In this document: piece by piece, positions 61,364 through 64,000 of the stretch | Position numbering within the stretch: position 1 is the stretch's first letter | How the letters are laid out: each line of letters starts with the position of its first letter | From: CAZHHH01 sp052400685 | GTDB taxonomy: Bacteria; Bacteroidota; Bacteroidia; Bacteroidales; Marinilabiliaceae | DNA length: 64,000 bases | NCBI GenBank assembly: GCA_052400685.1 | Contig: JBQTGJ010000011.1 | Reading direction: 5' to 3' (one strand) | Translations under genes and position numbers: made by a program | The notes under the pieces: generated by a model | The model's database searches: none | What the model was told of the DNA's origin: nothing | The model's input: the letters and a program-made list of their open reading frames with translations, nothing else

Positions 61364-63502
61364 CTATGGCAGAATTGATAACTCGTCATTTGTTATCCGC
61401 TCGATATATGGGCGCAAAGCATTACCCCAAATTTGATATCCCGCATCGTTTGGATGGCAGAAATCAAGCGTGACGTCTTTTGTTAGCACACCATCTGAAG
61501 TAAGCATTTGGGAACTAATATCCAGTAATGTGATATCATTTTTATCTGCAAATTTCTTTAGTATCTGATTGGTTTCATTTATTAATATTCGACGCGGGTT
61601 GTCAGGCATTTTTTCACGAGGCATTATTTGCATTAAAATAATTTTAGCTCTGGGAACTTTCGATCTTACGCGCATACAAACAGCCTGAATGCCTTCGACT
61701 ATTTCAGAAGCCGTGTTCATGCGGGCATTTTTTGTTTCACTGGTATTATTGGTGCCGATGTGTATGATGACCAATTTTGGATCAAGGGCATCCAGTTCGC
61801 CTTGATCCAAACGCCACAAAACATTTTGGGTACGGTCCCATCCGAACCCTAAATTTAATACGCGATGGTGGCCAAATGTCGCATTCCATGACTCCGGGCC
61901 ATTGGGCGTTCTGTCTGTTCCATCGAAATATTTTAAAGGGGGATAATTGCCACCCCAGAAATGTGTGATGGAGTTTCCTATTAATACGATTTCCGGATTT
62001 AGAGAATCTTTTACTTTAAGAACATCGTTGTGTCTTTCCCACCAGTCATAACTATCGTCTTCGAGCTTTGACGTTGGAATAATGGCTGTATTTGAGGGCT
62101 TTTTGTCGTTGCGTGGTTTATCTTGCATTAATTTGGAGAGCAACGGTTCCATGGCTTGTGCCCATAATTCGGCTCCTTTCGGATTTGGATGTAACCAGTC
62201 GGACATTAAATCATGGTTGATTGAACCATCAATATTAAGGAAGACATGGTTGACATCGCAATAAAAAATGTGTTCGTTATCGGCCAAATGAGAAACAATA
62301 TCGGAAGCTCGTTCAAGTATTCTGCGATGCGATGTGGGGTTTGGACCGCCATAGCATCCCGGGAAACAACGAAGCAGGATGATTTTTGAATCGGGACATT
62401 TTTCCCTGAATATTGTCACTATTTTTTCTATTCCACCGGCCAGCTGATTCGCTGTATGACGCGTTGGATAATTTTTTTCATCAATATTATTGGTGCCGAT
62501 TTCGAGAATGATCACTTTAGGTGATTGATTTTCCAGTTCTCCATTTTGAATATTCCAGATAAGGTTTTCGGTGCGATAACCAGAATAACCTAAGTTAATG
62601 GCATTGCGTGAACCAAAATATTTGTTCCATACTTTTTGATACTGCGGTTTTTCAAAGTTGTGCGTTATTGAGTTGCCTACAAACAGCAAATCGTATTTGT
62701 GATTTTTAAGCAGTTTTATTTTTTCGGCATGACGTTGCGGGTAATAACCTTCAACAGAAACAGCAGCGGGGTTAACCTTTTCTTTTGTGAAAATCATTTT
62801 TCCATTCAAAAATGATGTTAAAGCTTCAATATATTTTTCATTTAAAGAAGCTGGTTGTCGGTTATTCACTATTTCTGTACGAAAAGCGATACCGTCGTAG
62901 CCAATCCATGTTTTAGTATATTCATTAGCTGCTTTGGATGCTGTTTCGTTGAGGATGGTTGTGTCGATAATGCATAATAGTTCCGTTTTTGTGTTTAACG
63001 GTGGATTTATGACAGGAAAAACGGTGCCTTCTGTTGTTTTGCTGAAATTGGTGGGGTTAACCAGTATTAATTTGTCAGGACGTTCAGCTTCGTCTAATTC
63101 GTTTTCGGTTAGTGCAGCAAGTATGGCACCGTCACAAGAGCCAATTATACTGGTTATATTGGTATTGAGTTTTAGCCTTGTTTCTGATTTAATTAAGCGA
63201 TACGCATTAATTGCATCGGCTAATTTGATGTTGTGGCCTTTTAATGTCGCAACCGAAAATTGCATTTCAGTAAACAGGGCCGTCAATGAATCGTTTTCAC
63301 ACCCATTACCTGGATAAAATACGATCGTTCCTGTTGATGGTTCAGGATGGGTTATTTGTAAATATGGCATTGCAATGTTGCTTGCATCATCTTTACTGAG
63401 AATTTGTCCATCGAGAGCAATGAACTGTTCCTTTTGTTGTTGACAGCTTATGATATAAGTTGAAAGAATGGCAAAACAAAGTACCCTAATTCTCAATTTC
63501 AT
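61364..63502 (-). CDS. Lipoprotein with alpha/beta-hydrolase-like domain and two SGNH esterase domains
   Basis: 712 residues. Lipobox TYIISC. The N-terminal part (about 40-230) resembles an alpha/beta hydrolase: TIVFYPGNGCEN, then the elbow GSCDGA near residue 123 with cysteine in the nucleophile place, as in dienelactone hydrolases. Two SGNH/GDSL domains follow: the first with LLFVGNSITHNF, EIGTNNIDE and DWLHPNPKG (about 265-460), the second with VLIGNSITHFW, HIGTNNTSE and DFCHPNDAG (about 510-700). Both keep Ser, Gly, Asn and the Asp/His block. Likely envelope or extracellular acylesterase, perhaps deacetylating glycans; substrate unknown. It stands alone. Confidence 0.85.
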   Translation of the reverse strand: MKLRIRVLCFAILSTYIISCQQQKEQFIALDGQILSKDDASNIAMPYLQITHPEPSTGTIVFYPGNGCENDSLTALFTEMQFSVATLKGHNIKLADAINAYRLIKSETRLKLNTNITSIIGSCDGAILAALTENELDEAERPDKLILVNPTNFSKTTEGTVFPVINPPLNTKTELLCIIDTTILNETASKAANEYTKTWIGYDGIAFRTEIVNNRQPASLNEKYIEALTSFLNGKMIFTKEKVNPAAVSVEGYYPQRHAEKIKLLKNHKYDLLFVGNSITHNFEKPQYQKVWNKYFGSRNAINLGYSGYRTENLIWNIQNGELENQSPKVIILEIGTNNIDEKNYPTRHTANQLAGGIEKIVTIFREKCPDSKIILLRCFPGCYGGPNPTSHRRILERASDIVSHLADNEHIFYCDVNHVFLNIDGSINHDLMSDWLHPNPKGAELWAQAMEPLLSKLMQDKPRNDKKPSNTAIIPTSKLEDDSYDWWERHNDVLKVKDSLNPEIVLIGNSITHFWGGNYPPLKYFDGTDRTPNGPESWNATFGHHRVLNLGFGWDRTQNVLWRLDQGELDALDPKLVIIHIGTNNTSETKNARMNTASEIVEGIQAVCMRVRSKVPRAKIILMQIMPREKMPDNPRRILINETNQILKKFADKNDITLLDISSQMLTSDGVLTKDVTLDFCHPNDAGYQIWGNALRPYIERITNDELSILP

Positions 63503-63615
63503 TTTTTCTCAATTTTAATGGTATTTCTTTTTATTGGTTGGATTGACGCAAATTAACCGCGTGACTCAATTTCTGTTTTTGGGCGCATCTAACTGGCCTG
63601 GTTCAATGGATATGG

Positions 63616-64000
63616 CTAGACTGAGGAATCTTTATTTTTCTCAATTTGCGTTTCTATGTTTTTCTTGATTTGCTCTTTTAATGCCTCATTTCTTTTTATG
63701 ATTGATTTTATTTTTTTTATCCCGATATCATCTTTTAGGTCCTTTAATTTTTCTTTTAAAGCGTCCTGTTTATTATCAATGACTTTGAGATAGTCTTTTT
63801 TTATTTCTATTTTTTCAGATTTTATGGCTTCATCAAAGATTAAATCTTCCGGGGATTTCTCATCACTTGAATCTTTTTTTTCCGCTACTTGGTTTGGAAT
63901 GAAATTTTTTTCATCAACACGTCGTTGATTCATAAATGTTGGTGAAACAATTTCTATATTATTCTCATGAAGTTTATCCATTACATTTGCATTAAGAAGA
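63616..64000 (-). CDS. MscS-family mechanosensitive channel, C-terminal part, 5' end beyond window
   Basis: The frame is open to the window edge; the visible 128 residues begin LLNANVMDKLHENNIEIVSPTFMNQRR, which is the end of the MscS cytoplasmic alpha/beta domain (family pattern: short helix, then gIeIvSPtfmNqR). The rest (about residues 25-128) is a highly charged Lys/Glu/Asp helical tail, predicted coiled coil, longer than in E. coli MscS. The ATG at 63981 is internal to the domain, so it is not the start. The pore and membrane helices lie outside the window. Confidence 0.82.
   Translation of the reverse strand, partial: LLNANVMDKLHENNIEIVSPTFMNQRRVDEKNFIPNQVAEKKDSSDEKSPEDLIFDEAIKSEKIEIKKDYLKVIDNKQDALKEKLKDLKDDIGIKKIKSIIKRNEALKEQIKKNIETQIEKNKDSSV

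Noticed and set aside
1..64000. tRNA and rRNA genes
   Set aside because: No cloverleaf with a GTTCRANNC T-loop and CCA-side acceptor, and no rRNA segment, could be recognised by eye; a tRNAscan or cmsearch run would settle this.

Overview
This is a 64 kb chromosomal window from a member of the phylum Bacteroidota, most likely order Bacteroidales/Marinilabiliales (order is inference). The supporting evidence is a complete SusC/SusD polysaccharide-utilization locus with a hybrid two-component sensor, gliding-type genes gldF/gldG, a protein with a T9SS type A sorting tail, and promoters of the Bacteroidota form (TTTG at -33, TAnnTTTG at -7). The core proteins (IleRS, PheT, ThrS, DnaN, IF3) also read as Bacteroidota forms. 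No tRNA, rRNA, CRISPR array, prophage or complete insertion sequence was seen.

Layout. 1-3921: 3' part of ileS, a DksA/TraR-like gene and lspA. 4-7.4 kb: a repeat cluster, a DUF4293-type membrane protein, a nucleoside phosphorylase and a SirB1-like protein. 7.5-11.3 kb: an operon on the minus strand with a BlaI-type repressor and two BlaR1-like M56 proteases that carry TonB C-terminal domains; the repressor promoter has a clear operator. 11.7-19.5 kb: tsaD, divergent from tamB and an exbB-exbD-tonB operon. 19.5-21.5 kb: a gene-poor stretch with hairpins, several repeat families, a 41-bp minisatellite and a 98-bp assembly gap. 21.5-34 kb: pheT, surE, a small membrane protein, lpxB, gldF, gldG, dnaN, mnmA, an AlaX-like editing protein and a methyltransferase. 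34-37.3 kb: a secreted Ig-like T9SS substrate and a small acidic ORF. 37.3-52.5 kb: a type I (pectic) galactan locus made of the hybrid sensor, GH53 endo-galactanase, GH2 beta-galactosidase, SusC, SusD and a SusE-position lipoprotein. 52.6-59.6 kb: two tandem signal peptidase I genes, dapB, then thrS-infC-rpmI-rplT. 59.8-64 kb: a DEVD-box RNA helicase, a three-domain esterase-like lipoprotein and the C-terminus of an MscS-type channel cut by the window end.

How the genes work together. GH53 would cut beta-1,4-galactan at the surface, SusD/SusE-type lipoproteins would bind the fragments, SusC would import them using TonB-ExbBD energy (such a set lies at 17.4-19.5 kb), and GH2 would release galactose; the hybrid sensor is the likely regulator. 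LspA, LepB, TamB and LpxB supply envelope maturation and outer-membrane assembly.

The least explained part is the intergenic DNA. At least two dispersed repeat families sit exactly at gene borders. Family A (about 147 bp, imperfect terminal inverted repeats) supplies or abuts stop codons. Family B (about 90-bp units ending in CATATG) abuts the start codons of dapB and susD. A 23-bp tandem array of 11 units with internal dyads lies just upstream of the galactan operon.
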